Shown: positions 45,088 to 58,800, numbered from the stretch's first letter. The stretch: 64,000 nt of DNA from Mesomycoplasma molare (GCF_024918955.1 NZ_CP103423.1:744001-808000), one strand, 5' to 3'. Translations and numbers: made by a program. The notes: a model not told the origin generated them from the sequence alone.

Positions 45088-46415
45088 TGTTTGATAATAT
45101 AGTTGCTATTTCTTCTGGAGGGAAAGTCAATCAAGCTATCTCGATCATAAGACTAACAGGACCTGATTCATTTAATATAATTAAAAAGGTTTTTACAGGA
45201 AAAGTTGGAAAAGATAAAGAAATTACATATGGTTGAATCAAAAACGGAGATGAAGTTATTGATGAAGTTCTTGTTTTATGATTCGAAGGGAAAAATAACT
45301 TTATAGGAGAAAACACTGTTGAAGTAAATGCTCATGGTGGTATAGTTAATACTAATTTAATTTTAGAATTAATTTTAGCAAATGGAGCAAGAATGGCAGA
45401 ACCTGGAGAATTTTCTAGAAGAGCTTTTTTAAATGGAAAAATGGACTTAGTAAAAGCTGAAGCTATTAACGATTTAATTCACGCTAAAACAACTTTACAA
45501 ACCAAAGCTTCTATTAAAAAATTCGACAACAAAACTAGTTTATATATAGACAATTTGATTCAAAAACTTTTAGAAATTATTGGTATCATTGAAGTTAATA
45601 TTGATTATCCTGAATATGATGATGTAGAAATTCTTACAAACGAAACTTTAATACCAAAAATAACTAAACTTAAAAACGAATTAGAAGAAACAATTGATTT
45701 ATCTGAAAGATCAAGAATAATCTATGATGGTGTAAAAATAGCTATAGTAGGTAAACCAAATGCTGGTAAATCTTCTCTTCTTAATGCTTTATTAAATGAA
45801 GAAAAAGCTATAGTTACGGATGAGGAGGGAACAACTAGAGATGTTGTTGAATCTTCATTTATTTTAAAAGGTATACCTTTTGTAATCAAAGATACAGCCG
45901 GAATTAGAGAAGCTTCTAACAAAGTTGAAAAAATCGGAATAGAAAGATCGTTTATTCAAATAGAAGAAAGTGATATAATTATCCACTTAATTGATTCTAC
46001 AAAAAAAATAGATAGTTTTGATGAATTAATAAAGGAAAAATCAAAAAATAAAACTTATATACCAGTTTATAATAAAAAAGATTTATTAAATATTTCATCT
46101 TTAGAAAAAGATTTAATTTATATAAGCGCTAAAAATAACGATATAGAAAATTTAGAAAATAAAATTATTGAAAAATATCAAAATATCGATATTAATGATG
46201 AAAGAAATATAACTAACATTAGACAATTATCTTTAATTAAATCTGCTTATTTTTCTATTAAAAATTCTTTATCTTCCTTAAAAGATGGTATTGAACCCGA
46301 TATAGTCATTGTAGACTTAAGAAAAGCCTGAGAAGATTTAGTAAACATAAGAGGTAAGGCTGATAATGAAAAATTGTTAGATTCTATGTTTAAAAATTTT
46401 TGTTTAGGTAAATAA
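45087..46415 (+). CDS. mnmE: tRNA uridine-5-carboxymethylaminomethyl modification GTPase MnmE
   Basis: 442 residues. The N-terminal folate-binding domain has [26 protein letters not shown] begins the helical part. The G domain has [16 protein letters not shown], and NKKD. The C-terminus ends FCLGK, the conserved C(I/L)GK with its catalytic Cys. With MnmG it modifies wobble U34. Start ATG 45087 overlaps the ABC-F stop (TAATG). A terminator follows at 46427-46456. Confidence 0.95.
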
Positions 46416-46426
46416 TTAAAAGTATT

Positions 46427-46456
46427 TAAAGCAAACTTAAAAGGTTTGCTTTTTAA
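46427..46456 (+). terminator. Terminator of the ABC-F/mnmE operon
   Basis: Stem AAAGCAAAC / GTTTGCTTT, then a T run. Confidence 0.85.
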
Positions 46457-46504
46457 ATATTTAATAAAAAAATAAGCCTTATGGCTTATTAGGTCATTTC
46501 TGAT

Positions 46505-46578
46505 TGGAGCGAGTGAAGGGAATCGAACCCTCATAGTCAGCTTGGAAGGCTGAAGTTCTGCCATTAAACTACACTCGC
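46505..46578 (-). tRNA. tRNA-Gly (TCC)
   Basis: 74-nt minus-strand cloverleaf: acceptor GCGAGTG / CACTCGC, anticodon arm CAGC-CTTCCAA-GCTG (anticodon TCC), T-loop GTTCGATTC, CCA encoded. It is flanked by genes on the opposite strand. Confidence 0.9.
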
Positions 46579-46730
46579 GTTTAATACTTCAATATTATAG
46601 AACATTTTTTTGAAAAAACAAGAATTTTTTTATATTTTTTAAAAAAATTTTTTTGTTAACTTTAATAATCTATAATATTATAATTATATAATGCAAAAAA
46701 TATAACTTTTTATGTTTTAATAAGGAGAAT

Positions 46731-47987
46731 ATGAAATTTATTGATGAAGTAAAAATAAAGGTACAAGCTGGTAAAGGCGGAAACGGAATGATCGCTTTCA
46801 GAAGAGAGGCACATGTGGATAGAGGTGGCCCTGATGGAGGTGATGGAGGTGATGGAGGTTCTATTTACTTTGTAGGAGATAGTGGAATGAATACACTTCT
46901 ACCCCTTTATTTAAAAAAAATAATAAAAGGTAATGATGGAGAAAATGGAAGAAGAAAAAACCAATATGGTGCTGCCGGAAAAGATATTTATATAAAAGTT
47001 CCTATTGGAACACTAGTATATGATGGCAATAGATTAATGCACGACATCATAACAGAAGATAATTATTTAGTTGCTAAAGGTGGAAAAGGAGGAAGAGGAA
47101 ATACCAAATTTAAATCTTCTAAAAATACAGCTCCTAAAATTAGTGAAAATGGTGATCCTGGAGAAAAATTCAATCTAACTCTTAACTTAAAAGTTTTAGC
47201 TGATGTTGGTTTTGTGGGAAAACCTTCTGCTGGTAAATCAACTATTTTGTCAAAAATTTCAAATGCTAAACCAAAAATTGCTGATTATCATTTCACCACC
47301 TTAGTACCTCAATTAGGACTTGTAAAAAGTTATGAAAACTCTTTTGTAGCCGCTGATTTACCTGGATTAATACAAGGAGCTGCTCAAGGAAAAGGTTTAG
47401 GAATTCAATTTTTAAAACATATCGAAAGATGTAGAGTAATTGCTCATATTATTGATTTTGGTGATGAAAATAAAGACCCCATAAAGGATTATCAAGAAAT
47501 TAACAAAGAAATTAAAGAATATAACCTTAATTTAGAAAATAGAAAACAAATAATAGTTGCAAACAAATCAGATCAAGAGTGTTTTAAAGAAAAAGTACAA
47601 TATTTCAAAAACAATATAAAAGATGTTGATATAATAGAAATTAGTGCTTTAGAAAATAAAAATATAGAAATTTTAAAATCTTCTTTATGAGAAGCGTTGC
47701 AAAAAGAAAAAACTCCTATATTTGAAAAAACTTTTTCTGAAGTAACTATAACATTAAATAAATACCATGAGGTTAAAAAAATACACGAAGGTCTTTTTGA
47801 AGTTTTCGGGCCTGAAGTAGAAGAAATTTATAATAAGATACCGATTGTTTCTCACGATAATTTAATAAGATTTAATATGAAATTAAAAGAACTAGGTGTG
47901 TGAAACGAACTTCTAGAACTTAATGTTCAAAAAGGAGATGTTGTAAGGATTTATGATTATGAATTCGTATGGGAGGATGAGATATAA
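46731..47987 (+). CDS. obg: GTPase Obg
   Basis: 418 residues. The glycine-rich Obg fold is N-terminal (VQAGKGGNGMIAFRREAHVDRGGPDGG, shown in part), the G domain has GKPSAGKST, DLPGLI and NKSD, and a C-terminal OCT domain follows. Obg takes part in 50S assembly and stress responses. AAGGAG precedes the ATG. The stop overlaps the next gene by 1 nt (TAATG). Confidence 0.95.
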
Positions 47988-49117
47988 TGGAAAATAAAAA
48001 CAATAGTTTTTTAGAGTCAATAATTAATTTTTTAAACTCTTTTTCTAATACAAACCCTAATATTTGGGTACCAATTCTATTTGTATTTTTAATTGGATTA
48101 TCTTTTTTAATAGGATTTTTCTTTAAGTTAAAAATAACTATTGCGAAAATTATCTCTTTAATTTTAACAATAGTAACTTCAATTATATTATTCGATGTAA
48201 TTAAAAGTAATTTAAAAAAAGAATATGAAAACGTATTAAGCTTAGCAATAACTATTATTTCATTGATAATTTATTGAATTATTAGAATAATTGTTATATC
48301 TATTGTCTTTACTTTTTCTCTTTTCGGAAAGAAAAAAAGAAAAGAAAAATTTAAAAGAAAAAACAAAGTTACTAAACTTATATTAAGATCTATATATGGT
48401 GTTTCTAACGTTGCTTTAACTATTCCTGGATCTTTATTATTTTCAAACGTATTATTAACTTCTTCCGAAAAAGAAACTAGTTTCTCTGAAAGTAGTAAAT
48501 CAGGAGTTTATATTATGACAGGTGGAAGAGGTCAAGGTATAGAAACTCTTCTAGGTTCTTTAAAAGATAGTTTTGAAAACTTAACAGAAAATGCTCAAAA
48601 AGTAGTAGAAATTTTCTCAAAAAATAGTTCTGAATGATCAGAAGAAGAAAAGAAAATTGTTAAAGATATGTTTAAAAATGCTTCTAAATTAATTAATGAT
48701 AAAAGAATTCAACAAATAGTATTCCCTTTTATTGAAGATAATTTTAAAAAATTAAATATAGAACAAAGTTTAGAAGAAGTAGTAGATAAAGCTATTGATA
48801 GATTAAAAATTGATAAACCTGAATACAATTTATCTAGTCCTGAAAAACAAAAAGAAATTGCAACAAATTATTTAAAAGAAGAAATTAATAAGTTATATGA
48901 AGAAGCTAAAATAACTAACCCTAATTTAGAACAAGAAGTTGAGAATATTGTTGCACTAACTTCTAATTTAAATAAAGAAACAATTGAAAAAATTACAAAC
49001 TTTGTTTCTCCTTTAATTACTAACGAAGACATAAATAATAAAATTGATATTAATACATCTATAAATACACTATTAACATTCTTTAAATCCAAAAATCAAA
49101 ATAATATTACTAATTAA
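47987..49117 (+). CDS. Hypothetical membrane protein downstream of obg
   Basis: 376 residues. Four hydrophobic segments lie at about 25-47, 50-70, 80-108 and 130-152, followed by a glycine-containing junction (MTGGRGQGIETLL) and a long helical hydrophilic domain (about 175-376). It is coupled to obg by a TAATG overlap. No family is recognised. It stops just before the terminator that IS copy 4 duplicated. Confidence 0.65.
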
Positions 49118-49145
49118 AATAGTCGCTTTATTTAAAGTGACTATT
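49118..49145 (+). repeat. Left copy of the 28-bp target duplication (terminator hairpin)
   Basis: Begins AATAGTCGCTTTA and ends TAAAGTGACTATT; the whole unit is an inverted repeat, identical to 50518-50545. It is the terminator stem of the upstream membrane-protein gene, but now without its T run because the IS follows directly. Confidence 0.95.
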
Positions 49146-50517
49146 CCCTGAATGCAAAATCAAGTGCACCACTATAATGTAAAATTAAAAAGTGGTTGCA
49201 CTTGATTTTTTAAATAAAAAAACTACTCTATAAAAATTTAAGACAACATACTTTTTATTGAAAGGACCATATGAATTATAATACAACAAAGCATTATTCC
49301 CATTTAAATGCTGAAAAAGATTTTTAATAGAGAAATTGTTTTATAAAAATATTCAATTAGACAAATTGCTAATTTTCTTAATATCAATCATTCAACAGTG
49401 TCAAGAGAATTGAAAAGAAATTCAAATTTTTACGGATTTTACGATCATTTGATAGCAAATGAAAAAGCTAAAATAAGACATAAACATAAAAGATTGTTTT
49501 TCTTTTCTCAAATGGATGATTATAAAGAATTTAGTAAACTTATTAAAGACAATTTTAACAAAGCAACATGCGGAATAAAAATGACTTACAACTTAATAAA
49601 AGAAGGAGTCAAAAACATTAAAATCCCTTCACTAAGGACTGTTTTTAATTGGATTAATACAGGAAAATGAGTATTAACTAATAAAGATAGATTAAGAAAG
49701 CACTATACAAAAGGCGGAAAAAGAAAAAATAATGTTATTGAAAGACTTGTACAATCAAATTATGTTTTTCCTATTTGAGCTAGACCAAAACATATTGATT
49801 TAAGAGAAACATTTGGGCATTGAGAGGGTGATTTAGTTATAGGTAAAAAATCCGCAGGGCATTCTAGTCTTTTAACTTTAGTTGAGAGAAAAAGCAGATT
49901 AGGAATAATTGTGAAAGTATCAAGTAAAAATCCTTTTACATTAATAAAGTGCTTTATGAAAGAATAAATACACTAGAATTACCTGTTGAAAGTATTACTT
50001 TTGATAATGGAATTGAATTTAATGCGGTTGGAATATTAGCGAAAAAATTAGGAATTAAAATTTATAAAGCCGATAAATACGCTTCTTTTCAAAGAGGAAC
50101 CAATGAAAATTTTAACGGAATTGTAAGAAGGGTTTATAAGAAAGGAACTGACTTTAATAAAGTTTCTAGAGAAGAAATATTAAATCTTGAAAAAGAATAA
50201 ATTTTATGAATAGAGACATACTAGAAGGAAAATGCGCTTTTGACGTATATGAAGAAGAAATAGAAAAATTAAACAAATATTAATTAAAACTATTAAAAAT
50301 TACGAGATTATTACAAGAAAATAATGAAAGGGTCGAAAAATTTCGCCCCATAATTTTTATTAACTTCATTAATAAAAAACCGCTTTACAAGCGGAATTAA
50401 AAGAAGGGGATATCCCCCTTCACCCCTTAATAGTAAGTAGGGGTATAAAATATTATAAATTGTAGTACAATGTTTTTATAATAAAAACTACTGGTGCACT
50501 TCAATTTGCATTTTAGG
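49146..50517 (+). mobile_element. IS30-family insertion sequence, copy 4 (IS1630-like)
   Basis: 1372 bp, inverted relative to copies 1-3, bounded by the same terminal inverted repeats (CCCTGAATGCAAAATCAAGT and TGCATTTTAGG at the ends). It has a perfect 28-bp target duplication, so it is a direct, unrearranged insertion. Long, variable duplications of hairpins are the reported behaviour of IS1630 from Mycoplasma fermentans. Confidence 0.93.
49271..50283 (+). pseudogene. IS30-family transposase, copy 4, apparent frame breaks
   Basis: ATG 49271 after AAAGGACC. Here the SRELKRN site is in frame, unlike copies 1-3, but breaks remain at TTTTTAA (49321-49327), the 5-A run at 49345-49349, the 4-T run at 49934-49937 and GAAAAAG (50189-50195). 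The DDE residues are in WEGDLVIG, TFDNGIEF and GTNENFNG. The last frame ends EKLNKY at 50283. Confidence 0.75.
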
Positions 50518-50551
50518 AATAGTCGCTTTATTTAAAGTGACTATTTTTTTA
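50518..50551 (+). terminator. Right copy of the duplicated hairpin, with T run
   Basis: 50518-50545 repeats 49118-49145 exactly and is followed by a T run, so this copy keeps the full intrinsic terminator and blocks read-through from the IS towards dnaK. Confidence 0.9.
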
Positions 50552-50597
50552 TAAATTAACAACTATTTTATAAACTCTGAAAAACAAAAATATAAAA

Positions 50598-50639
50598 TTG
50601 GCACTTTTTATTGTAGAGTGCTAATTTTTATGCTATAAT
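50598..50639 (+). promoter_or_regulatory. CIRCE operator and promoter of dnaK
   Basis: TTGGCACTT (50598-50606), nine bases, GAGTGCTAA (50616-50624): the right arm is the exact HrcA/CIRCE half-site and the left differs at two positions. TATAAT follows at 50634-50639, and a -35-like TTGTAG (50611-50616) lies within CIRCE, so HrcA binding should block RNA polymerase. Confidence 0.85.
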
Positions 50640-50660
50640 ATTGCTACATAAATAATTTAA

Positions 50661-52466
<1,806 letters not shown>

Positions 52467-52495
52467 TATTTTATTAAATTCTAAAAATTAAAAAG

Positions 52496-52527
52496 AAAAT
52501 CTGGATAAATATAATCCAGATTTTTTA
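52496..52527 (+). terminator. Terminator of dnaK
   Basis: AATCTGGAT / ATCCAGATT stem, then TTTTT; it lies between dnaK and the convergent membrane-protein gene. Confidence 0.85.
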
Positions 52528-52528
52528 T

Positions 52529-53008
52529 TTATTTTTTTATTGAAAAGAAATCAAGAAATACAAAAGGTAATAGTGATAACAGTGATGGCAAAGTAATAAG
52601 AATAAAAGGCGTAGTTAGATTGGAAATAGTTCTATCAAAAATTAACGAAAGAAGTGGAATAGTTAAATTAAATACTACAATAAAAATTAAAATTCAAATT
52701 CAAAACTTTTTATTTCTATTTAATTTTGCTATGTTTTCTTTATTTTTTCTTCAAGCTAAAATATAAGGTGCAAATATTATCAATAATGATTCTGATAAAC
52801 TAAATTGTTTGTTTGCTACTACTAAAAAAATACTATAAATTATTCAAATTAAAAAAGCGCTTGATAAAAATATTGTAAATCATATGAAAATTATGAGATT
52901 TTTTCACCCACCTGAATTTATTAAAAAAGTTCAGCCAAAAATTAAAAATAATAATAAAGAAAGTTCTATAATAAAATTGAATATAGCTAATACTTTAAGT
53001 TTAATCAT
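52529..53008 (-). CDS. Hypothetical polytopic membrane protein next to the Cys peptidase
   Basis: 159 residues read through eight TGA (Trp) codons, so it has few long frames under the standard code. It has about four to five membrane segments: residues 3-30, 38-64, 72-88 and 103-125, and a last one near 140-155. Its ATG lies inside the stop of the Cys peptidase (8-nt overlap, ATGATTAA) and AAAGGAT precedes it. Function unknown; coupling suggests they work together. Confidence 0.7.
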
Positions 53009-54275
53009 TAATATATCCTTTTTCTTTTGCTTCTTTATAAGACATATCTTTTCCTCCGAAATTAAACATTGGTTTTAATTCTTCTTTGTGAGAATTTTCT
53101 CTTAACTTAAAGGCATATCAATAACCGAATGATCAAAAGTTTCATACGCTATTTCTAGATAATAGTCTTTGTGAATAATTATTTCCCCAACCATAATTAG
53201 CTAATAATTTACCACTTTTTTTATCATAACCATAAACTACAATATTATGACCTGACATAAGATTAGAACTTACAAAAGATAACATTACTGGAACATTATG
53301 TTTTAATAGATAATCTTCTGGATTTGATGGGTGCATTCAACTATTACTTCAATCTCATTCAAGTTTATTTTGGATAGATTTGTTTTTTAAAAATTTCATC
53401 AATGTATCATGAACTTCTGAAGCATATTTTAAATTTATTTTTTTATCATTCAATTTATACAAATTAAAAACCAAAGAATCAATTTTATTATTGTTTTCAT
53501 AATTTTTATAAAATGAAATTGCATTTTCAATATTATAAGAAGTGTTTGTATTTCTTGAAAAATATTTTTCTAATTCTGAATTTGAAAAAAAGCCAGAGCT
53601 AACAAATGTTTCCATATATTCAATCATCATTGCTAAAGCGATATATTCACAAAGACCTGCATTTTCTAATTGAGTGTAGCCGATTTTATTTCAGGAATTT
53701 TTTTGTTTAAATCATCATGAATGAGGCACTTCATTAGAAACTTTAAAATTTAAAATTTCATTATTTTCACCGACATTTATAGAATTATTTTCAGAACTTC
53801 TACTAGAAATTTTTTCTAGTTTAAACATTTTTAATCTTTCTTCTCTGAAATTTAATGTATTGTTATTTGTTTTATTATGTAAATTTTCATAATATTTACT
53901 AATAATTCCTTTGTTTATAATTTCTTTTGTCTCTAAATTAATTATTTGCCCTTCTTCATAAATACATAATCCAAAAATAGGAATATAAAATACTTTTTCA
54001 TTTATTTCATCCTCTTTATATGAAATAAAGTTAATTTCTTCTGATTCTTCTGTATTTAAATTTATAACAATTGATACTTTTTCGAATTGAATAAAAATAT
54101 ATTTTTCTAAATTTAATCCTGTTATAAACTTATGAAATTTATATCTTCTTTTCTGACCTATGCTAATTTCTATTTCTTTTTTAGCGCTTTCTATAAAATA
54201 GTTAACTCGTTCTTTTTCTTGATTGAATTCTTGTTTTGTTAATTGTTCAAATTGTAAAACTAATTGATCTAGCAT
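53001..54275 (-). CDS. Putative cysteine peptidase (papain/C39-like fold)
   Basis: 424 residues, no signal peptide. The C-terminal half has GLCEYIALAMMIEY, with a candidate nucleophile Cys, SGHNIVVYGYD, with a candidate His, and LLANYGWGNNY, an Asn-containing strand, in the order Cys-His-Asn of papain-type enzymes. The N-terminal 170 residues are not recognised. Strong Shine-Dalgarno AAGGAG. A 17-bp dyad overlaps its presumed transcription start. Coupled to the membrane protein downstream. Confidence 0.65.
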
Positions 54276-54301
54276 GTGATGGCTCCTTTTTAGTTATTTA
54301 A

Positions 54302-54330
54302 GAACATAAACAATGTTCACTATAATTATC
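54302..54330 (-). promoter_or_regulatory. Promoter with GAACAT-N5-ATGTTC dyad upstream of the Cys peptidase
   Basis: GAACAT (54302-54307) and ATGTTC (54313-54318) form a perfect dyad. On the minus strand TATAGT (54324-54319) or GATAAT (54330-54325) lies just upstream, so the dyad falls at the start of transcription, where a repressor could act. Confidence 0.45.
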
Positions 54331-54414
54331 TATTTTTTTATTTAAAAGTTATTATTTTTTCATAAAAGTTCATTTTTATTCACTTTTTTAGGTTTTTTTT
54401 AGTTTTTTTAAAAT

Positions 54415-54446
54415 ATAAAAAAATCCCAATTTTAATTAGGATTTTA
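54415..54446 (-). terminator. Terminator of def
   Basis: Arms AAAATCC / GGATTTT around a 12-nt AT-rich loop, followed by TTTTTTTA on the minus strand, overlapping the def stop codon. Confidence 0.65.
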
Positions 54447-55007
54447 AATTGTAATTAAATTTTTTTCTTTAAATCAAGGTTTTTTATTATCTATATGATC
54501 GATAAATAATTTACCTTGTAAATGATCTAGTTCATGTTGAAATACAATTGCGACGTATCCAGAAACTGTTCAAATCTTTTTCTTTTTTTCAAAGTAAGAA
54601 TAACCTTCTACTTTAATAGTTTTTCTTCTTTTTACAAAACCTTCTTGATTTGGTCAACTCTCTTTAACGCTTAAACAACCTTCACCATGATGTAATGCTA
54701 ATTTTTCTTCAGAAAAAGCAATAACTTTCGGATTTATAATTACATCTCTAAAAATTATTTTATCTTTTCCTTCATTTACATTAACATAAAACATATTTTT
54801 CAAAATTCCATATTGAACAGCTGCAACACCTACACCTGGTCGATACATAGTTTGATTTTCTTCTTGAGAATAATCAATGTGATCAATCATTTGCTCAGCT
54901 AATTCTATATCTTCTTGAATTAAAGGCCAAGGGACATCTTTCGATTTTTCTCTTAACACTTTTTGAGGCAATTGAACAATATGTACTTTTTTTCTTTTGA
55001 CTTCCAT
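54444..55007 (-). CDS. def: Peptide deformylase
   Basis: 187 residues. Motif 1 VGVAAVQYG (usually GxGLAAPQ), motif 2 EGCLSV and motif 3 HELDH are present; Cys of EGCLS and both His bind the metal. The enzyme removes the N-formyl group from new proteins. Its own terminator and lack of tight neighbours suggest a single-gene unit. The VQ in motif 1 departs from the usual PQ. Confidence 0.93.
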
Positions 55008-55028
55008 ATATTTTAATTATATATTAAA

Positions 55029-55631
55029 TTAAAATTTTGATGCTGCTTCTTTTAATTCATTTTCAATTGTAGCAACTTTTTCTTCTGCTGTCATTGTTTG
55101 AAGCGGAGCAACATTTGTACCTGCTAATTTTACATAACTAACTACGTTAGCACCTAAAAATTCTCATGTACCTTTTAAGTTGGCTGTAAAGTCTCCGAAA
55201 GGATATCAATCAGCAGGTGCACCTTGTGAAGTTAAAATTTGCACTTTTAAGTGGTCTAATAACCCTTTTGCTTGTCCTTTTTCGCTATATTTATAAGTAA
55301 ATGTTACATTTGGAATACAAATAGCGTCAATAAAGTTTTTAACAACTCCTGAATAGTTAAAGTTAACCATTGATGTTGAAAATACTACTTTATCTACACT
55401 TTTTAATAAATCAACTAATTTATTTGCTTCAATGTCTTTTCAAAATTGACCACCCACTAAACCTGCTTCACTTAATGAAACTGATGCTGTTTTTTCTTTG
55501 TTTAAATCTAATTCAATAATTTCGTGTGATGGGTTTTTTTCTTTATAAAAATCCATAAATTTATCTGTCATAAGTTTTGAACTTGATGTTCCCGAGTTCA
55601 CAATTGAACCTTTTATTACTAATACTTTCAT
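55029..55631 (-). CDS. azoR: FMN-dependent NADH:quinone oxidoreductase/azoreductase (AcpD family)
   Basis: 200 residues of flavodoxin-like fold. IKGSIVNSGTSSSKLM binds FMN phosphate, STSMVNFNYSGVVKNFIDAI and TSQGAPADWYPFG match the family (usual forms PMxNFxxPxxLKxxxD and SRGG). It reduces quinones or azo compounds with NADH. AAGGAG and TATAAT (55668-55663) precede the start. Confidence 0.85.
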
Positions 55632-55824
55632 TTTTTTCTCCTTGCAATTTAAAGTTAAGTTAATTATACAAAAAAAATAAAAAATACTAATAAAAATGGC
55701 TAATTTTTGCTTTTTTGCTTTTTTTTGATAACAAAAGCAGAAAATTGATTTTTTTATTTTTTAATATTTTAAAAAAATTAATATAATTTTATTATTTTTT
55801 ATAAATTAGGTTATAGGGGGCAAA

Positions 55825-58800
55825 ATGTTTAAACTGCTAAAAGAGATTTTTAAATCATTATCTAAAAACAAAATAACCACAGTTAGTTTATCTATTTTAA
55901 TCTTTTTAACGACAGGAGTTTTTACTCTACTTTTTAGTGTTAAAGAATCTTTTAATAGAGAAATTAATAAATATAATATTGTTTCCAAATTACATGATTC
56001 AACAGTAGATTTAGATATTAATTTTAGTGCAAATGCCAAAGATAATGGTTATAAAAAGCTTGAAGTTGAAACATTTAAACCTTTAAATACTAATAATGAG
56101 GAAGAGGTCGAATTTAAAATAAACGAAAAATTTATTAAATTAGATAGTTTAGGTGTTAAAAATAATTTTAGTAATTATTATATATCTGCAAATGATTTAA
56201 AAAAAGAATATGATATTAATAAAAATATTTCAAATATAGATAATAAAGAATTTAATTTTGATTTAAATAATAATTCTTTTTCTATTCAAAAAGAAAATTC
56301 TAAAGTTTTTTTTATTTATGAAAAAGAAAATGAAAATTATAAAATAAAAGAGTCAAAAATAACACTTTCAAAAAATTCTAGTGTATCACTAGACAAAATA
56401 TATTCTTTAAAAGAAATAATAAATATTGCAAGCACAGGAGAAGAGGGTGGTTTTTTTTCTGGAGGAAAAAATCACTCAATTTCTTCTATAAATAGAATGG
56501 GTGTTAATGTTCAAACCAAAGAAGCTACATTTGATATTTCTAAAATAAACTTTTGAGAAAATATAGGAGTATTATATCTTTTAACTGAAAATGAGACTGC
56601 TAATTTAGTAGGATTAGAAAACGTAAATTCAAATTTTCAATTAAAAGGAAGAAGTTCTTTTTCTTCTGAATTATTTAATTGAGATAATATCGCTAAATGA
56701 GCATCAACTTTTAGTTCTAACATCGTTTTAAAACCTGAAGGAACTACTAATTCATCATTAAGAATTTCAAATATTAGAATAAATGAAGATAAAATCATAA
56801 AAATTAAAGAAATATTTACCTTTAGTCATGGAATAAACTATACTTTAAATCCGGACTGAATTTCTAGAAATAGTTATGAAATTAAATATATTTTAAACAA
56901 ATTTGAATTGCATGATTTAGATTCTAAAGAAATTCCCTTTTCTAGTTCTTTTCTTTATTATCTAAAAACATTAAAAGAAAAAAGTCCTGAAGAATTTAAT
57001 AAAATAAAAAACTTACGTTATTGAGAAAAAGAAATAATAAATAAAAAAAATAATAAAAATTCTTTTACTATTAAACAAAAATTAAATAAAGATGATCTTG
57101 TTACCACCATATATAATGAGAAAGATTTACAAAAAAAACAAACAACCATCAAAGATATAGAAAATTTAGGAAATGAAAATAACTTAAAATCTTTAACTTC
57201 CGAGCAATTAGCTTCTTTATCAAATAATGAAATTGTTGACCTAAACTATTTAAGATTAAAAAATTCTGTATCTAATAATGCTAAAAATACAATTTTTGAT
57301 TATGTAAAAAATGATGAAAGAGTTTTTGGACTGGGAAGAAGAAGATCAATTACAACTAGTTCCATAAACGATAAAAATGGTGAAAATTACACTTTTCACT
57401 TTGTTGATGCAGGAATAAATAACGATTTTTTTGATGAAGAAAGAAAACAAGAAGTTGGTAAACTATATAATGAAAGTTTAGAAAAATCACACTTATTTCT
57501 TCAACCGGATACAAAAATAAATAAACATGAAGTGGACTCTATTTATGAAATAGAAATTATTAATGCTATTTTTCAAGGTTTTATACCAGAATCTTCCCAT
57601 ATTTCTCCAACCATTGAATTTATTAATGTTCAACAAGGATTAACTTCAAATTCAAAAGCTAAAGAAAAAGTTGTAATACTAGTTCCTAAAGATAATTCTG
57701 AAAATAAAATTTATTCCATTACAAAAAAAACAAATGGGTATGTTATTTATAAAAAAAATAGCGATGATAACTGAATAAAAATAATTTTTAAAGGTAAAAA
57801 TGAATTTTTACTACAAGAAATTTATGATTTTATGAATATTTTTAATTTAAAAATTAAAAGTGATATTTCTAAAAATGGTTGATTTAAAGTAAATGAGAAT
57901 TTTTCAAACACTTATTATGTTCCTTTTATTTACAGAGCTCCATCAAGCGAACTATTAAAAGAAATTGAAACTAATAAAACTGTTAAAACTTTATTTAATA
58001 GTTTATTCAAAAGTATAATAAATAGTGATCTTGTTAAAGAAAACTATATTAAAGTTAATGAATTAGAAAAACTTTTTATAGCAATGCAGGAATCCTTTTC
58101 TAACACAGAATACTACGAAATTTTTACAAATGGTAAAAATGATCAATCATTAATGCAAAGAATGATTTTTGAATCCTTATACTTAGTAACAATTCAAAAT
58201 CAAGACACTTTTTTAAACGATGTCATTAATAATTTTATTGAACAAATACAAAACAAAATTAGAAATCACGGAAACTCTTTAGAACAACAAAAAGATTATT
58301 TATTTGAAGAAATAGATAAATTAGGAATTGTATTAGATAATGCAGGAATTAATATCTGAAGCAACATTTCTCAGTTAAGTTCTAAGGAAGACATCAAAGC
58401 TTTCATTAATGATCCTATTGAATTTTTAGAAGGAATAAAAAATATTATTTCTTCTGTTAATTTCAAAGCATTCTTAACCGAAATTCACGATTGATATGAA
58501 AATAAATGAAATAAACAAGAAACTAATGGTCAAAATGCTTTTTATTACTTTGGTATTTCTGATCTGGTAGTGCCTTTAATAAAATCGGTAGATTTTGAGA
58601 TTTTTAAAATAGGAATAAATAAAATAATTGATAATATTGACTTTGACATTCTTTTATCTACTAAATACAATGAATCAGAGCATAAATATAAAGGTATAAT
58701 TTTTAACGAATTAATAAATAATTATAAAGAAAGTGTATTAAAAGAACAAATTACTAATTCTCTTATTGATATATTTAATAAATTAAATTCTAATAAAGAC

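Noticed and set aside
54302-54318. SOS (LexA) box
   Set aside because: The half-sites are GAAC and GTTC, but the spacing is 9 bases instead of 4, and mollicutes generally lack LexA.
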